A DNA stretch of 64,000 nucleotides from Lentzea sp. NEAU-D7. GTDB lineage: Bacteria > Actinomycetota > Actinomycetes > Mycobacteriales > Pseudonocardiaceae. The stretch covers positions 1 through 64,000 of the forward strand of contig NZ_JAPJDL010000001.1 in NCBI RefSeq assembly GCF_026242055.1, read 5' to 3'. Under the pieces are notes generated by a model, which saw only the letters and a program-made list of their open reading frames with translations, did no database searches and was not told where the DNA came from. A program made the translations under genes and the position numbers. Of this stretch, positions 15,992-45,122 are shown piece by piece (position 1 is the first letter of the stretch; every line of letters starts with the position of its first letter).

Positions 15992-18900
15992 ATGTTCCTC
16001 ACGGCCCTGTTCCGCGCCAGAGTGGCGTCGTCCCCGCACACCCCCGCGGTCATAGCGCCGTCGGGCACGCTCACGTACGCGGAGCTGGACGCCCGCGCCA
16101 ACCGGCTGGCGTGGTGGTTGCGCGAACGGGGGGCCGGCCCCGAACGGATCGTGGCGCTGCGGATGCCGAGGTCGGCCGACATCGTCGTGGCGCAGCTCGC
16201 CGTGCTGAAGGCAGGAGCCGCCTACCTGCCCGTCGACCCCGCCTACCCCGCCGAGCGGATCGACTTCATGCTGCGCGACGCGGCGCCGCTGCTGACGCTC
16301 GACTCCGCGGTGGACACGAGCGGCATGCGGGACACGGATCCGGAGGTCGAGGTCGACCTGGCGCACCCGGCGTACGTGATCTACACGTCCGGTTCGACCG
16401 GGCGGCCGAAGGGCGTGGTCGTCACGCACGCCGGGCTGGCGGGCTTCGCGCGCGCCGAGATCGAGCACTTCCAGGTGCGGCCGGGCGACCGGGTGCTGCA
16501 GTTCTCCTCCCCCAGCTTCGACGCCTCGGTGCTGGAGCTGTGCATGGCGCTGCCGTCCGGCGCCGCGCTGGTCGTGCCTCCGGAAGGCCCGCTGCTGGGC
16601 GAGCAGCTCGCGGACGTGCTGCGGGACAACAGGATCACGCACGCGTTGATCCCGCCCGTGGCCATGGCGACCGTGCCGGACGTGCCGTTGCCCGACTTCC
16701 GCACGCTGATCGTCGGTGGTGACGCCTGCACGCCCGAACTGGTCGAGCGCTGGGCGCCGGACCGCCGGATGATCAACGCCTACGGGCCGACCGAGTCCAC
16801 GGTCGTGTCGACGTGGAGCGAGCCGCTCACCCCCGGTGGCAGCCCGCCGATCGGTACGCCGATCCCCGGCACGCTCGCGCACGTGCTGGACGACGACCTG
16901 CGGCCGGCGGCCGAGGGAGAGCTGTACGTCACCGGCGCGGGCCTCGCCCGCGGGTACCTCGACCGGCCGGGCCTCACCGCGCAGCGGTTCGTCGCCAACC
17001 CGTTCGGGCCGGGACGCCTGTACCGCACCGGTGACGTCGTGCGCCGGCGCGACGGCGTGCTGGAGTTCGTCGGGCGCGCCGACCACCAGGTGAAGATCCG
17101 CGGGTTCCGCATCGAGCCCGGTGAGATCGAGGCGGTGCTGCGCGACCACGCCGGTGTGCGCGAGGCGGTCGTCGTCGCGCGCTCCGACCAGGGGCTCAAG
17201 CGCCTCGTCGCCTACGTCACCGGCGAGGCCGACCGGGCCGAACTGCGCGCGCTCGTGGCCGCCAGGTTGCCCGAGCACATGGTGCCGTCGGCGTTCGTCG
17301 TCCTGGACGCGTTCCCCCTGAGCCCGAACGGCAAGCTCGACCGGGCGGCGTTGCCCGAGCCGTCCGGGCAGGTGGAGACACAGGGGGCCACGGCCCTCCG
17401 CACTCCCGCCGAACACCGGGTCGCGCAGGTGTGGGCCGAGGTGCTCGGGGTCGGCGCGGTCGGCCCCGAGGACGACTTCTTCCAGCTCGGCGGCGACTCG
17501 GTGCTGGCCATGCGCACGCTCGCGTCGCTGGGCGGCGGACTGCCGTTGCGCACGCTGTTCGAGCACCGCACGGTCGCGGCACTGGCCGCGGTGCTGCCCG
17601 ACGACAGACCCGTCGAGATCCAGCCCACCCACGACGGGCGTCCGGTGCCGCTGTCCCGCACTCAGAAGCGGCTCCAGGGCGCGGAAGGACCGGACAGCAA
17701 CACCGCCGCCGGCGTGCGGTTGACCGGCGAGCTCGACACCACCCGGCTCCAGCACGCGCTGGACCTGCTCGTCGCCCGGCACGACGCGCTGCGCACCAAC
17801 GTCCACGACGACGTCCAGGTGATCAGTCCACACGGGACGGTGCGGCTGGAGCTCGTCGCGGACCTGGAGGCCGAGCTGGCGAAGCCGTTCGACCTGCGCA
17901 CCGGACCGCTGACGCGGGCGCTGCTCACCCGCGACCAGGTGCTCGTGCTGTGCCAGCACCACATCATCACCGACGGCCGTTCGGTCGCCGTGCTGCTCGA
18001 CGAGCTGGCCAGGCTCTACGCGGGCGAACAGCTGCCGCGGCCGCTCCTGCAGTACCCGGACTTCGCGCTGTGGCAACAGGAACAGCCGGTGCCGAGCGTG
18101 GACTACTGGCGGCACAAGCTCGACGGTCTCGAACCGCTCGACCTGCGCACCGACAGGGTGCGGCCGCCACTGCGCTCGACGGCGGGCGCCGTGCTGCGGC
18201 GCCCGCTGGGCGCGTCGCTCGTGCAGCGGCTGACCACGCTGGGCCGGGCACACGACGCGACGCTGTTCATGACGCTCACCGCACTGGTGAAGGTGGTCAT
18301 GGCCCGGCACAGCGGCCAGCGCGACATCGCGGTCGGCACGGTGAACGCCGGACGGGACCGCGCGGAGCTGGACGGCGTCACGGGCTTCTTCGTCAACACG
18401 CTCGTGCTGCGCACGTGGCTCGACCCCGGGCAGCCGTTCACCGCCTACCTCGACCAGGTGCGCGACACCGTGCTGGAGGCTTTCGCCCACGACGACGTGC
18501 CGTTCGACCAGCTCGTGGAACAGCTGCGGCCCGACCGCGACCCGAGCCGGACACCGCTCGTGCAGGCCGTCGTCGCGCTTCAGCAACCGCTGTTCACGCG
18601 CACCGGTTTCGGCGAGCTGGCAGCCGAGGAGGCAGAGCTGCCGCGGCCTGCCGCGCGGTTCGACCTCGTCGCGGAGTTCTGGCCACGCGGCGACGACCTC
18701 ACGCTCGCGCTGGAGTACAACACCGACCTGTTCGACGCGAGCACGATCGAGCGCGTGGCCGACGACCTCGTCGCGCTGTGCGAGGCCGTCACCGCGAATC
18801 CCGACCGGGACCTCGTCGAGTTCGCGGGCGAGGCGGAGGACGTCGCACGCGTGCGCGGGTTCCGCGCCGACCCGGCGGTGGTCGAGGAGGTCCTGCGCCG

Positions 18901-21900
18901 GACGGTCGACGACGCGCACGTGGTGGTCCACGACGGACGGCTCGTCGGCTACGTCACGCAGGCGGACCCCGCCGAGCTCAAAGGTGTCCTGAGCCAGGTG
19001 CTGCCGGACTACCTCATCCCGTCGGCGTGGGTGGTGCTCGACGAGATCGACCGCGAGAACCTGCCGGAACCGCCGGCACCGCGGGTCGAGCGCGCCCGGT
19101 TCGTCGCACCGCGCACACCGGTCGAGGCCGTGCTCGCCTCGGTGTTCGCCGAGGTGCTGGGCGTCGGCCAGGTCGGGGTGCGCGACGGGTTCCTGGAGCT
19201 GGGCGGCGACTCGATCCTCGCGATCAGCGTCGTCACCAAGGCACGGGCCGCCGGTCTGCACCTGACCGCGCGCGACGTCTTCGCCCACCAGACGATCGCC
19301 GAGCTGGCTCCCCGCGTGCGGTCCACCGGCGGGACGAGCGCGGAGCAGGGCACGGTCACCGGGGACGTGCCGCTCACGCCGATCCAGCGCTGGTACTTCG
19401 AGCACCACGACGGGCTCGGGCGGTTCCACCAGTCCGTGGTGCTGGACTTCGCCGAGGACGTCGACGACGAACGGCTCGCCGGCGCCGTCAGCACCGTGGT
19501 GGCGCACCACGACGCCCTGCGGACGCGGTACGCGTTCGACGGCGGCTGGCGCCAGCGCATCGAGCCGTCCGGGCACTCGCTGCTGGAGACCGAGGTCCTG
19601 GCACCGCGCCAGGTCCGGTTGTCCGCGCACCACCTCGTCGTGGACGGCATCTCGTGGCGGATCATCGCCGAGGACCTGCGCGCCGCCTACCGCGGCGAAC
19701 CGCTGCCGCCGAAGACGACCTCGTTGCGCGAGTGGGCACACCGGCTCGCCGGCCACGCCCGAGCGGGCGGGTTCGACGACGAACGAGCGCGGTGGGAACA
19801 GCTCACCGGTGGCAGCTCCAAGACGGGCACCACCGCCTCCCAGCGCGGCGTCACGGTCCGGCTGTCCGAAAAGGACACCCAGCGCGTCCTGCGCGAGGTG
19901 CCGCCCGTGTACCGCACACAGGTCAACGACGTCCTGCTGGCCGCGCTCGGGTGCGTGCTGAGCGGCTGGACAGGTTCGCCGCGGGTGCTCGTCGCGCTGG
20001 AGGGCCACGGCCGCGAGGAGCTGTTCGACGGCGTCGACCTGTCCCGCACGGTCGGCTGGTTCACCACGATGTTCCCGGTCGCCCTCGACGTGCCGGAAGC
20101 GGGCTGGGGCGAGACGCTCAAGGCGGTCAAGGAACAGCTGCGGGCGGTTCCCCGGCGCGGCATCGGCTACGGAGCCCTGCGGTACCTCACCGACGAGGGC
20201 CTGCCGGACCTCACGCCGGAGGTCGGGTTCAACCACCTCGGCCGGTTCGACGACGACCAGCGCGGCATGGACCTCGACGCCGCCCCGGACGCGCCGCGCC
20301 CGCACGCCGTCGACGTGGTCAGCCGCGTCGAGGACGGCCGGCTCGAGGTGACCTGGTTCTACAGCACCGAACTGCACGACGAGGCGACGATCACGCGGCT
20401 GGCGGACGAGATGCTGGTGGCGTTGCGGGACATCGCGCACCACTGCGCGCAGCCGGACGCCGGCGGCCGCACGCCCTCGGACTTCCCGCTCGCGCGGCTG
20501 GACCAGGCCGCCTGCGACCGGATCGCGCTGCCGCACGTCGAGGACGTCTACCCGCTCACGCCGATGCAGGCGGGCATGGTGTTCCACTCCCTCGACGGCG
20601 TGTACCTGCAGCAGACCAGCTTCGTCGTGACCGCGGAGCCGGACGTGCTGGCGGCCGCGTGGCAACGGGTCGTGGACCGCACGCCGGTGCTGCGCAGCAG
20701 CGTGGTCTGGGAGGGCGTGCCGGAACCGGTGCAGGTCGTGCACGCGCAGGCGCCGGTGCCGATCCGCCATCTGAACTGGACCCGAGGGGATCGCGAGGAA
20801 CTGCTCCAGGCGTTGCTGGAGGCCGACCGCGCGGAAGGCATGGACCTCGCGACCGCGCCTTTGATGCGGCTCACCCTGGGCCGTCTGCCGCAGGGCGAGG
20901 TGCAGGTGTTGTGGACGTTCCACCACGTGCTGCTCGACGGCTGGAGCGTCTTCCAGGTGCTGACCGACGTTCTGGGAGAACCGGCGGAGCGGCCGCCGTT
21001 CCGCGACTACGTCGAGTGGCTGCACCGCCAGGACGACGAGGCTGCCGAGCGCCACTGGCGCGAGGTGCTCGGCGACTTCACCGAGCCGACGCCGCTGCCG
21101 TTCGACCGCACGCCGTCCGGGCAGCACGACTCCAGCACCACGGCGAACCTGCGGATCTCGTTGTCCGCGCAGGAGTCCGCCGCCCTGTACGCGTTCGCCC
21201 GCGAGCAGCGGCTGACGCCGGGAACGGTCGTGCAGGGCGCGTGGGCCGTGCTGCTCGCCCGCCACGGCGGACGCGACGACGTGTGCTTCGGCGCCACCGT
21301 GTCCGGCAGGCCCGCCGATCTGCCCGGCGTCGACGACATCACCGGGATCTTCATCAACACCCTGCCGGTGCGCGTGGCCGTGGACGACCGGTCGCCCGTC
21401 GCGGCGTGGCTGCGCGGCCTGCAGGAGGCGCAGGTCGAGGCGCGGCGGTTCGAGCACGTGCCGCTGACCGGCCTGCGGGCCTGGAGCGGCGTCGAGGGCG
21501 GGGTGAACCTGTTCGACAGCGTGCTGGTGTTCGAGAACTACCCGGCGCAGGGACTGCCGCTGCGCGACCTGCGCGCCGTGGAGACGACGAACTTCCCGCT
21601 CAGCGCCACGGTCTATCCGGACACCGAGCTGACCGTGCTGCTCGGGTACGACCCCGCGGCGTTCGACGAGGCCACGGCGCGCAGGCTCGGCGACCACCTG
21701 CGGGTGCTGCTCACCGGCATCGCCGAGGACGCCGACCGGCCGGTCGGCGCGCTGCCGCTGCTCACGGCGGAGGAACGGCACCGGGTGCTGGGCGAGTGGA
21801 ACGACACCGCGCATGAGGTGCCGGACCTCACCCTGCTGGACCTGCTGGCCCCCCACGGCGGAGAGGCCGTGCGGTTCGAGGGCGAGGCGATCACCGCCGC

Positions 21901-23482
21901 GGAGCTGGAACGGCGAGCGAACCGCCTGGCGCACCGGCTGATCGCCGAGGGCGCCGGTCCGGAACGCGTGGTCGCCGTGTCGCTGCCGCGGTCGATCGAC
22001 CTGGTCGTGACGCTGCTGGCCGTGCTCAAGGCGGGTGCGGCCTACCTCCCGATCGACACCGAGCTGCCCGCCGACCGCGTCGCGTTCATGGTCGGCGACG
22101 CCGGCCCGGTGCTCGTGGTCGACTCCCCGCTCGACGCCTCCGGCCACCCGTCCACGGCTCCCGAGGTCGACCTGAGCCCGGACCACCCGGCCTACGTGAT
22201 CTACACGTCCGGCTCGACGGGCAGGCCCAAGGCCGTGGTCGTGCCGCACCGGGGCGTCGTCAACCGTCTGTTGTGGACACAGCACGAGTACGGGCTCACA
22301 CCGGACGACCGGGTGCTGCAGAAGACACCGGCGAGCTTCGACGTCTCGGTCTGGGAGTTCTTCTGGCCGCTGATCGCCGGCGCCACGCTGGTCGTGGCCA
22401 AGCCGGAGGGCCACCGCGACCCGGCGTACCTGGCCGACCTCGTCCAGCGCGAGTCGATCACGACCGCGCACTTCGTGCCGTCGATGCTGCGAGCGTTCCT
22501 GCGCGAGCCGGCCGCCAAGGGCTGCACCGGGTTGCGGCGGGTGCTGTGCAGCGGCGAGGCACTGCCGCCGGACCTGGTGCGGGCCTGGTACGAGACGGTC
22601 GACGTGCCGCTGCACAACCTGTACGGGCCGACCGAGGCGTCCGTGGACGTCACGAGCTGGGCGACCTCTCCAGGCGCGGACGTCGTGCCGATCGGCAAGC
22701 CGGTGTGGAACACCGCGTTGCGCGTGCTCGACGCCGAACTGCGACCGGTGCCGCCGGGTGTGCCGGGTGAGCTGTACCTGGCGGGCGTCCAGCTGGCCCG
22801 CGGCTACCTGAACCGGCCGGGACTCACGGCCGGGAGGTTCGTCGCCGATCCGTTCGGTCCGGCGGGCACGCGCATGTACCGCACCGGCGACCTCGCCCGG
22901 TGGCGACCCGACGGCGCGGTGGAGTACCTGGGACGCACCGACCACCAGGTGAAGATCCGCGGGCTGCGCGTGGAGCTCGGCGAGATCGAGGCCGTGCTGG
23001 GCGACGCCGTCGTGGTCGTGCGGGACGAACGGCTCGTCGCCTACGTCAGGACGCCGGACGTGGACGCGTTGCGCAGGACCGCGGAAGCCGCGCTGCCGGA
23101 CTACATGGTGCCGTCCGCGATCATCCGGCTCGACGAGTTCCCGTTGAGCCCCAACGGCAAGCTCGACCGGCGCGCCCTGCCCGATCCCGACTGGACGCCG
23201 GTCGAGCACGTCCCGCCGCGCACGCAGGCCGAGGAGGCCGTCGCCGCGATCTGGGCCCAGGTGCTCGGCGTCGGCCGGGTCGGCGCCGAGGACGACTTCT
23301 TCGCGCTGGGTGGCGACTCCATCCGCGGCATGCACGTCACCTCGCTGCTGCGCGACGCGTTCGGCGTCGACCTGAGCCCACGCGACGTGCTGTCCGCACG
23401 CACCGTCGCCGCACTCGCCGATCTCGTCGAGGAACTGATCCTGCGCGAGCTCGAACACACCGCTTCCCTCAACGAACTCTGA
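15992..23482 (+). CDS. Three-module NRPS: A-T / C-(A remnant)-T-E / C-A(Ser)-T
   Basis: A 2496-residue synthetase that starts the peptide line, with no N-terminal condensation domain. Module 1: A domain (about 5-465; [14 protein letters not shown] at 128) and carrier Ser503; specificity residues read D-A-L-L-I-G-A-V-V, an unassigned, probably hydrophobic or aromatic code. Module 2: L-to-L condensation (HHIITDG 656-662), then only about 78 residues of an A-domain tail (about 953-1030), carrier Ser1074 and an epimerase (HHLVVDG 1213-1219, EGHGRE). Module 3: D-to-L condensation (HHVLLDG from 1644), an A domain whose code D-V-W-H-L-S-L-V-D is the classic serine code, and carrier Ser2443. The A3 core of this A domain ends PKA rather than PKG. 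The protein ends on the carrier and must hand over to the next synthetase, 14 bases downstream. Domain order is read directly; module 1 substrate is uncertain. Confidence 0.95.
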   Translation: MFLTALFRARVASSPHTPAVIAPSGTLTYAELDARANRLAWWLRERGAGPERIVALRMPRSADIVVAQLAVLKAGAAYLPVDPAYPAERIDFMLRDAAPLLTLDSAVDTSGMRDTDPEVEVDLAHPAYVIYTSGSTGRPKGVVVTHAGLAGFARAEIEHFQVRPGDRVLQFSSPSFDASVLELCMALPSGAALVVPPEGPLLGEQLADVLRDNRITHALIPPVAMATVPDVPLPDFRTLIVGGDACTPELVERWAPDRRMINAYGPTESTVVSTWSEPLTPGGSPPIGTPIPGTLAHVLDDDLRPAAEGELYVTGAGLARGYLDRPGLTAQRFVANPFGPGRLYRTGDVVRRRDGVLEFVGRADHQVKIRGFRIEPGEIEAVLRDHAGVREAVVVARSDQGLKRLVAYVTGEADRAELRALVAARLPEHMVPSAFVVLDAFPLSPNGKLDRAALPEPSGQVETQGATALRTPAEHRVAQVWAEVLGVGAVGPEDDFFQLGGDSVLAMRTLASLGGGLPLRTLFEHRTVAALAAVLPDDRPVEIQPTHDGRPVPLSRTQKRLQGAEGPDSNTAAGVRLTGELDTTRLQHALDLLVARHDALRTNVHDDVQVISPHGTVRLELVADLEAELAKPFDLRTGPLTRALLTRDQVLVLCQHHIITDGRSVAVLLDELARLYAGEQLPRPLLQYPDFALWQQEQPVPSVDYWRHKLDGLEPLDLRTDRVRPPLRSTAGAVLRRPLGASLVQRLTTLGRAHDATLFMTLTALVKVVMARHSGQRDIAVGTVNAGRDRAELDGVTGFFVNTLVLRTWLDPGQPFTAYLDQVRDTVLEAFAHDDVPFDQLVEQLRPDRDPSRTPLVQAVVALQQPLFTRTGFGELAAEEAELPRPAARFDLVAEFWPRGDDLTLALEYNTDLFDASTIERVADDLVALCEAVTANPDRDLVEFAGEAEDVARVRGFRADPAVVEEVLRRTVDDAHVVVHDGRLVGYVTQADPAELKGVLSQVLPDYLIPSAWVVLDEIDRENLPEPPAPRVERARFVAPRTPVEAVLASVFAEVLGVGQVGVRDGFLELGGDSILAISVVTKARAAGLHLTARDVFAHQTIAELAPRVRSTGGTSAEQGTVTGDVPLTPIQRWYFEHHDGLGRFHQSVVLDFAEDVDDERLAGAVSTVVAHHDALRTRYAFDGGWRQRIEPSGHSLLETEVLAPRQVRLSAHHLVVDGISWRIIAEDLRAAYRGEPLPPKTTSLREWAHRLAGHARAGGFDDERARWEQLTGGSSKTGTTASQRGVTVRLSEKDTQRVLREVPPVYRTQVNDVLLAALGCVLSGWTGSPRVLVALEGHGREELFDGVDLSRTVGWFTTMFPVALDVPEAGWGETLKAVKEQLRAVPRRGIGYGALRYLTDEGLPDLTPEVGFNHLGRFDDDQRGMDLDAAPDAPRPHAVDVVSRVEDGRLEVTWFYSTELHDEATITRLADEMLVALRDIAHHCAQPDAGGRTPSDFPLARLDQAACDRIALPHVEDVYPLTPMQAGMVFHSLDGVYLQQTSFVVTAEPDVLAAAWQRVVDRTPVLRSSVVWEGVPEPVQVVHAQAPVPIRHLNWTRGDREELLQALLEADRAEGMDLATAPLMRLTLGRLPQGEVQVLWTFHHVLLDGWSVFQVLTDVLGEPAERPPFRDYVEWLHRQDDEAAERHWREVLGDFTEPTPLPFDRTPSGQHDSSTTANLRISLSAQESAALYAFAREQRLTPGTVVQGAWAVLLARHGGRDDVCFGATVSGRPADLPGVDDITGIFINTLPVRVAVDDRSPVAAWLRGLQEAQVEARRFEHVPLTGLRAWSGVEGGVNLFDSVLVFENYPAQGLPLRDLRAVETTNFPLSATVYPDTELTVLLGYDPAAFDEATARRLGDHLRVLLTGIAEDADRPVGALPLLTAEERHRVLGEWNDTAHEVPDLTLLDLLAPHGGEAVRFEGEAITAAELERRANRLAHRLIAEGAGPERVVAVSLPRSIDLVVTLLAVLKAGAAYLPIDTELPADRVAFMVGDAGPVLVVDSPLDASGHPSTAPEVDLSPDHPAYVIYTSGSTGRPKAVVVPHRGVVNRLLWTQHEYGLTPDDRVLQKTPASFDVSVWEFFWPLIAGATLVVAKPEGHRDPAYLADLVQRESITTAHFVPSMLRAFLREPAAKGCTGLRRVLCSGEALPPDLVRAWYETVDVPLHNLYGPTEASVDVTSWATSPGADVVPIGKPVWNTALRVLDAELRPVPPGVPGELYLAGVQLARGYLNRPGLTAGRFVADPFGPAGTRMYRTGDLARWRPDGAVEYLGRTDHQVKIRGLRVELGEIEAVLGDAVVVVRDERLVAYVRTPDVDALRRTAEAALPDYMVPSAIIRLDEFPLSPNGKLDRRALPDPDWTPVEHVPPRTQAEEAVAAIWAQVLGVGRVGAEDDFFALGGDSIRGMHVTSLLRDAFGVDLSPRDVLSARTVAALADLVEELILRELEHTASLNEL
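18835..19110 (+). other. Vestigial adenylation domain inside NRPS module 2
   Basis: Between the condensation domain and the carrier of module 2 a normal A domain of about 500 residues is replaced by about 78 residues. What remains is the small subdomain: [16 protein letters not shown] matches the A8 hinge region and [17 protein letters not shown]...[16 protein letters not shown] matches the stretch before A10. The whole N-terminal core (A1-A7, including the TSGSTG loop and all specificity residues) is gone, and the A10 lysine motif NGKLDR is reduced to IDREN. The frame is kept, so the flanking C, T and E domains are translated. An in-frame deletion is the simplest explanation. Confidence 0.88.
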
Positions 23483-23496
23483 GGACCACGAGCACA

Positions 23497-41546
<18,050 letters not shown>

Positions 41547-41550
<4 letters not shown>

Positions 41551-42752
41551 CCCCGTTGTCGCGCAACCGCGACTACCGGTTGCTGTGGGGCAGCCAGGCG
41601 CTGTCCGAGGTGGGCTTCAACGCCTCCCTCATCGCCTTCCCGCTGGTCGTGCTGATGGTCACCGGCTCGGCGGCGGCGTCGGGCCTGGTGCTCGCCGTGG
41701 ACGCGGTGGCCCAGCTCGTCGTCGGGCTGCCCGGCGGCGTGCTGGCCGACCGGTGGGACCGCCGGCGGGTCATGCTCTGGTCGGAGGCGGGGCAGGCGGT
41801 CGCGGTGGCCAGCCTCGCGGTGGCGTTGTGGCAGGGTGCCGCGACCCTGCCGCACATGGTGGCTGTGGCCGCGGTGCTGGGCGCGTGCCGGGCGCTCTTC
41901 GAACCCGCCGAGGACGCGAGCCTGCCGCGGATCGTGCCGGAGTCGCAGCTCGCCACCGCCGTGTCGCTCAACGCCGCACGGTCCTCCGTGGGACAGATGG
42001 CGGGCACCGCGCTGGGCGGTTTCCTCGTGGCGGTCGGCCGCTGGGTGCCGTTCGCGGTCGACGCCGTGACGCACGCGCTGGCGTTCGCGGGCTTGCTCTT
42101 CCTGCGGGTGCCGCCTTCACCGCCGGTCGAACGCCGGCACTTCGTCCGCGAGCTGCTCGACGGCCTGAAGTGGGTGCTGGGCAGGCCGGAGATGCGCGTG
42201 ACGGCGTGGTGCGCGATGACGCTCAACATGTTCTTCAGCGCGTACTACCTGGTGATCATCGTGCTGGCGCAGTCCCGCGGCGTGCCGCTGGGCGAGATCG
42301 GCGTGATGGCGGCGATGCTGGGCGTCGGCGGCGTGGTGGGGGCGTTGATCGCCCCGCGCCTGAGTGCGAAGCTGTCACCGCACCAGGCCATCGCCGGCGT
42401 GTTCTGGGCGCTGACCCTCCTGGCGCCGCTGGCCGTGTTCATCTCCAACGGCTACCTGATGGGCGCGCTGTTCGCCGGCATGGCACTGCTCGCCCCCACC
42501 GCCAACACGGTGATCACCACCTACCAGCTGCTGCGCACACCCGACTCGTTGCGCGGCCGGCTGAGCGGCGTCATGAACGTCGCCGTCGGCACGGCCGCCG
42601 CCCTGGGCCCCGCGCTGGGCGGCGTGCTGGCCGAACTGCTCCCCGGATCCGGCGCGGTGCTGCTGTGCGCGAGCGGCATCGCGGTCATCACGGTGCTGGT
42701 CACCGTGCATCCCGTTCTCCGCGCATATCCACGAAAGGACGTCATGGCATGA
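41547..42752 (+). CDS. MFS exporter of the NRPS cluster
   Basis: A 401-residue, about 12-helix major facilitator protein of the EntS / MFS_3 type. It starts [21 protein letters not shown], the usual start of this family, and has the loop-2/3 signature [14 protein letters not shown] (about 68-81) and [12 protein letters not shown] in the central loop. Family members export siderophores and nonribosomal peptides. Its ATG overlaps the stop of the large NRPS (ATGA) and its stop overlaps the MbtH start, so it is part of the peptide operon and probably secretes the product and gives self-protection. Substrate assignment rests on operon context. Confidence 0.9.
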
Positions 42753-42946
42753 GGGACGACATCGAGTACCAGGTCCTGCTCAACGACGAGGAGCAGTACT
42801 CGCTCTGGCCCGCGACGCACGAGGTGCCCGCGGGATGGCGCCCGGACGGTTTTCGTGGCACCAAAGAGGAGTGCTCCGCCCACGTGGACGAGGTGTGGAC
42901 CGACATGAGGCCGCGCAGCCTGCGCGAGCGCATGGCCGCGGAGTGA
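42749..42946 (+). CDS. MbtH-like NRPS partner protein
   Basis: A 65-residue protein with the family signature: YQVLLNDEEQYSLWPATHEVPAGW (around 7-30, with conserved SLWP and the following Trp) and CSAHVDEVWTDMRP (42-55, third conserved Trp). MbtH proteins bind A domains and are needed for their solubility and activity; the seven intact A domains upstream are the likely clients. The start overlaps the MFS stop (ATGA). It is slightly shorter than average at the N terminus (MRDD before the first strand). A strong terminator follows six bases after the stop, which marks the end of the peptide operon. Confidence 0.96.
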   Translation: MRDDIEYQVLLNDEEQYSLWPATHEVPAGWRPDGFRGTKEECSAHVDEVWTDMRPRSLRERMAAE

Positions 42947-42952
42947 CCGGCA

Positions 42953-42981
42953 GGCCGCCCGGCCATCGCGGCCGGGCGGCC
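42953..42981. terminator. Strong hairpin terminator between MbtH and HxlR genes
   Basis: A perfect 12-bp GC stem (GGCCGCCCGGCC with GGCCGGGCGGCC) and 5-base loop fill the 35-base gap between the MbtH gene and the convergent HxlR gene, ending at the HxlR stop. It likely works on both strands. Confidence 0.8.
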
Positions 42982-43449
42982 CTAGCCCTGCGCATCGACC
43001 TGCGCCAGCAGACCGGGACCGGCCTCGGGCAGAACGTCGTGCGCCGTCATCGGTTCTCCGCAGCAGTCGCACGCCAGCGTGACCCGCGCTTCGCCCGTGC
43101 ACTCGCGGTGCCGGTAGTGGACGGGCGGTCCGTCAGGCGCCATGTAGGTGTCGCCCCAGTCCTTGATGGCCATCAGGATCGGGTACAGGTCGTGCCCCTT
43201 GCGGCTCAGCCGGTACTCGGCGTGGTCGCCGTCGGCGGCCTGCTGCCGCACCAGGATCCCGTGCTCCACCAGCCGGCCGAGCCGGTCCTGCAGGCGGCTG
43301 CGCGGGATTCCCAGGTTGCTCTGGAACGCGTTGAACCGGCGCACACCCGCGAACGCCTCCTTCAGGATCAGCAACGTCCACCTGTCCCCCAGCACCACCA
43401 GCGGGCGGGTGATCGAGCAGGGCAGGTCGGCGAGCTGTTCGTACCGCAT
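42982..43449 (-). CDS. HxlR-family winged-helix regulator
   Basis: A 155-residue regulator. The winged helix spans about 10-100: CSITRPLVVLGDRWTLLILKEAF (with the conserved Cys near residue 11 and the GDRWTLLIL helix), RRFNAFQSNLGIPRSRLQDRLGRLVEHGIL (recognition helix) and the wing HAEYRLSRKGHDLYPIL. A C-terminal tail has HRECTGEARVTLACDCCGEP, a Cys/His cluster that could bind a metal or sense oxidation. It is divergent from a nitroreductase gene, with two matching operators between them, so it probably represses that gene and itself, as HxlR regulators commonly do with nearby oxidoreductases. The inducer is unknown. Confidence 0.9.
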   Translation of the reverse strand: MRYEQLADLPCSITRPLVVLGDRWTLLILKEAFAGVRRFNAFQSNLGIPRSRLQDRLGRLVEHGILVRQQAADGDHAEYRLSRKGHDLYPILMAIKDWGDTYMAPDGPPVHYRHRECTGEARVTLACDCCGEPMTAHDVLPEAGPGLLAQVDAQG

Positions 43450-43467
43450 GCGCCGACCCTAACCGAA

Positions 43468-43486
43468 GATGGTCTCTTTTCGAGAC
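43468..43486. promoter_or_regulatory. HxlR operator, copy 1
   Basis: A 19-base sequence whose core is GTCTC-N5-GAGAC. It is the exact reverse complement of copy 2, 18 bases away, and lies 18 bases upstream of the HxlR start. Confidence 0.75.
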
Positions 43487-43504
43487 TGCGCCGTGCTAGC
43501 GTCG

Positions 43505-43523
43505 GTCTCGAAAAGAGACCATC
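43505..43523. promoter_or_regulatory. HxlR operator, copy 2
   Basis: The exact reverse complement of copy 1 (core GTCTC-N5-GAGAC), 14 bases upstream of the nitroreductase start. The pair forms a perfect 19-bp inverted repeat around the divergent promoter. Confidence 0.75.
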
Positions 43524-43537
43524 TCCGGAGGTTCCCT

Positions 43538-44224
43538 GTGAGCACGGCCCCTGACCTGCACGAGGCGCTGCACCGGCTGCTCACCGAGCGGTGGACCTGC
43601 CGCCAGTTCCTGCCCGAGCCGGTCCCGAGGAACACCATCGAGCAGGTGCTCGCCCTCGCCCAGCGCACCCCGTCCTGGTGCAACACCCAGCCGTGGCACG
43701 TGACCGTGACCGAAGGCGCCGCGACGGACAGACTGCGCACGCGGCTGCTCGAACACCTGCAGAAGAACCCTGGCCAGCCGGACTTCCCCTTTCCCACCCA
43801 GTACACGGGCGTCTACCAGGAACGCCGCCGGGAGTGCGGCAAGCAGCTCTACACCAGCCTCGGCATCGAACGCGGTGACCACGAGCGCACCGCCCGCCAG
43901 ATGCTGCGCAACTTCGAGCTGTTCGACGCGCCGCACGTAGCGATCATCACCACCGAGGCCGACCTCGGCGTCTACGGCGCGATCGACTGCGGCCTCTACC
44001 TCAACTCGTTCCTGCTCGCCGCCCAGAGCCTCGGCCTGGCCGCGGCACCGCAGGCCGCGCTCGCGGGGTACTCCGGCTTCCTGCGCGAGCACTTCGAGCT
44101 CCCGGACACCAGGCGCGTCGTCGTCGGAGTCTCGTTCGGCCACCCCGACCCGGCGCATCCGGCCAACGGCTTCCGCACCACCCGCGCGACCCCCGACACC
44201 GCCGTGACGTGGCACTCCACGTGA
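43538..44224 (+). CDS. Nitroreductase-family flavoprotein
   Basis: A 228-residue FMN-dependent oxidoreductase. It starts at a GTG behind CCGGAGG; the longer open frame from 43469 would run through the operators and is rejected. Motifs: RWTCRQFLPEPVP (FMN-phosphate binding, about 16-28), LALAQRTPSWCNTQPWHVTVT (about 37-57, the R-x-P-S-x-x-N-x-Q-P-W signature), and YGAIDCGLYLNSFLLAAQSLGLAAAPQ with the flavin-contact helix, then VVVGVSFGHPD. The family reduces nitro compounds, quinones or enones with NAD(P)H. The divergent HxlR gene and shared operators indicate induction by a reactive or electrophilic compound. Nothing ties it firmly to the NRPS product. Confidence 0.92.
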   Translation: MSTAPDLHEALHRLLTERWTCRQFLPEPVPRNTIEQVLALAQRTPSWCNTQPWHVTVTEGAATDRLRTRLLEHLQKNPGQPDFPFPTQYTGVYQERRRECGKQLYTSLGIERGDHERTARQMLRNFELFDAPHVAIITTEADLGVYGAIDCGLYLNSFLLAAQSLGLAAAPQAALAGYSGFLREHFELPDTRRVVVGVSFGHPDPAHPANGFRTTRATPDTAVTWHST

Positions 44225-44288
44225 CACGTCTCCAGGTGTCGTCGCGTCGGGTGTGTTTCGACGGCACAAAGGGCGCGATACTCCTGCC

Positions 44289-45107
44289 ATGACGGCGAAA
44301 GCAGGCGCGGTCGTGACCGGGGCCGGTCGCGGTGTGGGCAAACTGGTCGCGCGGATGCTGGTCGAACGCGGCTACACGGTGCTGGTCACCGACGTCGACG
44401 AAGCCACCGCGACCGCGACGGCCGCCGAGATCGGCGCGACCGCGCGGGTCCTCGACGTGCGGGACGACGCGGCCGTGGAAGCGGCACGAGACGACATCGT
44501 CGCCCGCGCGGGCCGCCTCGACGTCTGGGTCAACAACGCGGGCGTCCTGGTGACCGGCCCCGCCTGGGAGCAGGACGCCGCCACCCGCAGGCTGATGATC
44601 GAGGTCAACACCCTCGGAACCATCAACGGAACGGTCGCGGCGATCCAGGCCATGCGCGGCCACGGCGGCGGGCACGTCGTGAACATCGTGTCCCTTGCGG
44701 GCATCACGGCCGTCGTGGGCGAAGCGGTGTACGCCGCCTCCAAGCACGCGGCCATCGGCTTCAGCCTCAGCACCCTCGCCGACCTCCGGCAGGCGGGCGT
44801 TCGGGACGTCGACATCTCGTGCGTCTGCCCGGACGGCATCTGGACGCCGATGCTCCACGACAAACTCGACGACCCGTCGGCCGCGCTGTCGTTCTCCGGC
44901 ACGCTGCTGCGGCCCGCCGACATCGCCGCCGCGGTCGCCGCCGTGCTCGACCGGCCGAGGCCGGTCACCACCGTTCCGCGGTGGCGCGGAGCGCTGGCCC
45001 GGTTCGCCGACACGTTTCCCCGCTTCGGGCTGCGGGCGATTCCGTTCATGGTGGCGCAAGGGCGGCGGACCCAGCGCAAGCTCTTGGCGCGCGGCCTGGA
45101 AGGCTGA
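44289..45107 (+). CDS. Short-chain dehydrogenase/reductase
   Basis: A 272-residue classical SDR. TGAGRGVGKLVA (residues 10-21) is the TGxxxGxG cofactor loop; VTDVDE (about 34-39) follows strand 2 with an acidic residue that favours NAD(H); NNAG (about 85-88), IVSLAG with the catalytic Ser, and YAASK (about 155-159) complete the active site. The tail (FADTFPRFGLRAIPFMVAQGRRTQRKLL) is basic and amphipathic, as in membrane-associated SDRs that act on lipids or steroids. A GATACT sequence lies only eight bases before the ATG and no ribosome site is visible, so the mRNA may be leaderless. The substrate is unknown. Confidence 0.88.
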   Translation: MTAKAGAVVTGAGRGVGKLVARMLVERGYTVLVTDVDEATATATAAEIGATARVLDVRDDAAVEAARDDIVARAGRLDVWVNNAGVLVTGPAWEQDAATRRLMIEVNTLGTINGTVAAIQAMRGHGGGHVVNIVSLAGITAVVGEAVYAASKHAAIGFSLSTLADLRQAGVRDVDISCVCPDGIWTPMLHDKLDDPSAALSFSGTLLRPADIAAAVAAVLDRPRPVTTVPRWRGALARFADTFPRFGLRAIPFMVAQGRRTQRKLLARGLEG

Positions 45108-45122
45108 TCTGCCGAACAGGTC

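Noticed and set aside
43469..43537. Longer N terminus for the nitroreductase
   Set aside because: It would run through both HxlR operators; the GTG at 43538 has a GGAGG site at proper distance.
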